Source: Anarhynchus alexandrinus
Lineage: Eukaryota > Chordata > Aves > Charadriiformes > Charadriidae
Assembly: GCA_008711295.1 (NCBI GenBank)
Contig: VUYV01000591.1
Span: 144,281 to 208,280 of the forward strand
Direction of reading: 5' to 3'
Length of the DNA: 64,000 bases
Shown here one piece after another: positions 63,458-64,000 of this stretch. Below the pieces are notes generated by a model, which saw only the letters and a program-made list of their open reading frames with translations, ran no database searches and had not been told where the DNA came from. Numbering within the stretch: the first letter of the stretch is position 1; every line of letters starts with the position of its first letter. The translations under genes were made by a program, and so were the position numbers.

Positions 63458-63878
63458 GGTGCTGGAGCGTGTCCAGAGAAGGGTAACAAAGCTGGTGAGG
63501 GGTCTGGACCACAAGTCTCATGAGGAGATGTTGAGGGAACTGGGGGTGTTTAGCCTGGAGAAAAGGAGGCTGAGGTGAGATCTTATCGCTCTCTACAACT
63601 ACCTGAAAGGAGGTTGTAGCCAGGTGGGGGTCGGTCTCTTCTCCCAAGTAACAAGCAATAGGACAAGAAGAATGGTCTCAAGTTGCACCAGGGGAGGTTT
63701 AGTTTGGCTCTGAGGAAAAATTTCTTCACCGGGTGGAGTCACCATCCCTGGAGGTATTTAAATGACGTGTAGATGTGTGCTGAGGGACATGGCTATGTGG
63801 TAGACTTGGCAGTGTTACATTTATGGTCGGACTCGATGATCTCAAAGGTCTTTTGCAACCTAAATGATTCTGTGATTA
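62970..63878 (+). mobile_element. CR1 LINE, longest copy, with RT 3' half (group C)
   Basis: About 0.9 kb. The left end falls in the reverse transcriptase just before [12 protein letters not shown]. The copy continues through the pol C-terminus, the 3' end (CGGACTCGATGATCTCAAAG) and a short tail ending GATTCTGTGATT. Several indels follow the frame break near 63420-63430, and part of the FTxxRVV / REVV region is missing around 63730. It is the same subfamily as 3722, and the wording of the first 300 bp is well kept. Confidence 0.95.
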
Positions 63879-63936
63879 TCATCTATGTGATATCATCTAT
63901 GTGTGATATCATCTATATGTGATTATCATCTATGGA
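63877..63936 (+). repeat. Minisatellite at the CR1 tail
   Basis: Four imperfect units of 14-16 bp built on TATCATCTATGTGA follow one another directly from the end of the CR1 at 62970. The units begin at 63877, 63891, 63907 and 63923. The position suggests expansion from the octamer tail or from the target sequence. Confidence 0.85.
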
Positions 63937-64000
63937 AATGCACATTTTTGGATAATCTTTAGCAAATGTAGCATCCTCAATGACACTGACAAAATTTGTT
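63937..64000. other. Window edge, nothing visible
   Basis: Sixty-four bases of unremarkable AT-leaning sequence after the minisatellite. Confidence 0.6.

Noticed and set aside
1..64000. Bacterial-type systems (operons, CRISPR arrays, phage or plasmid genes)
   Set aside because: Coding density is near zero, repeats are typical bird CR1 and LTR elements, and no regularly spaced repeat-spacer array is present.

Overview
The window looks like bird nuclear DNA, and I find no gene in it that I can name. The main evidence is 13 clear copies of the CR1 LINE, the dominant avian retrotransposon. They have the typical severe 5' truncation, 3' ends made of ATTCTATG-type octamers, and a pol (ORF2) C-terminal reading frame. 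Two LTRs of avian endogenous-retrovirus type support the same conclusion. I cannot identify the species. The rest reads as AT-leaning intergenic or intronic sequence with stops in all frames, short simple repeats and a few very old repeat fossils.

Layout. 1-3721 is unique sequence with one weak exon candidate on the minus strand (2205-2360). A CR1 with an internal deletion lies at 3722-4063. 4064-10032 is unique, but has an assembly scar at an N (6534) and an odd 35-bp direct repeat around a fold-back of CR1 tail units (6791-6888). Three minus-strand CR1s follow at 10033, 14032 and 16179. 16521-24136 is unique with one ancient CR1 fossil (20819). A CR1 of a different subfamily lies at 24137 (minus) and a related one at 33801 (plus), with a MIR-like SINE 3' end between them (28788). 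34202-43707 is unique. A solo LTR with a 5-bp target duplication occupies 43708-44324. From 47293 to 58563 the window is repeat-dense: six more CR1s, a GC-rich antisense LTR (53972-54826), and two further Ns (52295, 57906) that sit on assembly problems. 58564-62969 is mostly unique with fossil repeats. The longest CR1 (62970-63878), which carries part of the reverse transcriptase, ends in a small ATC-rich minisatellite next to the window edge.

The CR1s fall into three groups by 3'-end sequence. Group A (10033, 14032, 16179, 47293, 50311, 52561, 55475, 57681) includes three copies so alike that they probably inserted recently. Group B is 24137, 33801 and 58101. Group C is 3722 and 62970. No copy has an intact pol gene, so none could move on its own. 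I found no tRNA, rRNA, CRISPR, operon or other recognisable multi-gene system, and nothing that justifies calling a new biological system. The observations worth following are repeat biology, assembly artefacts and one candidate exon.
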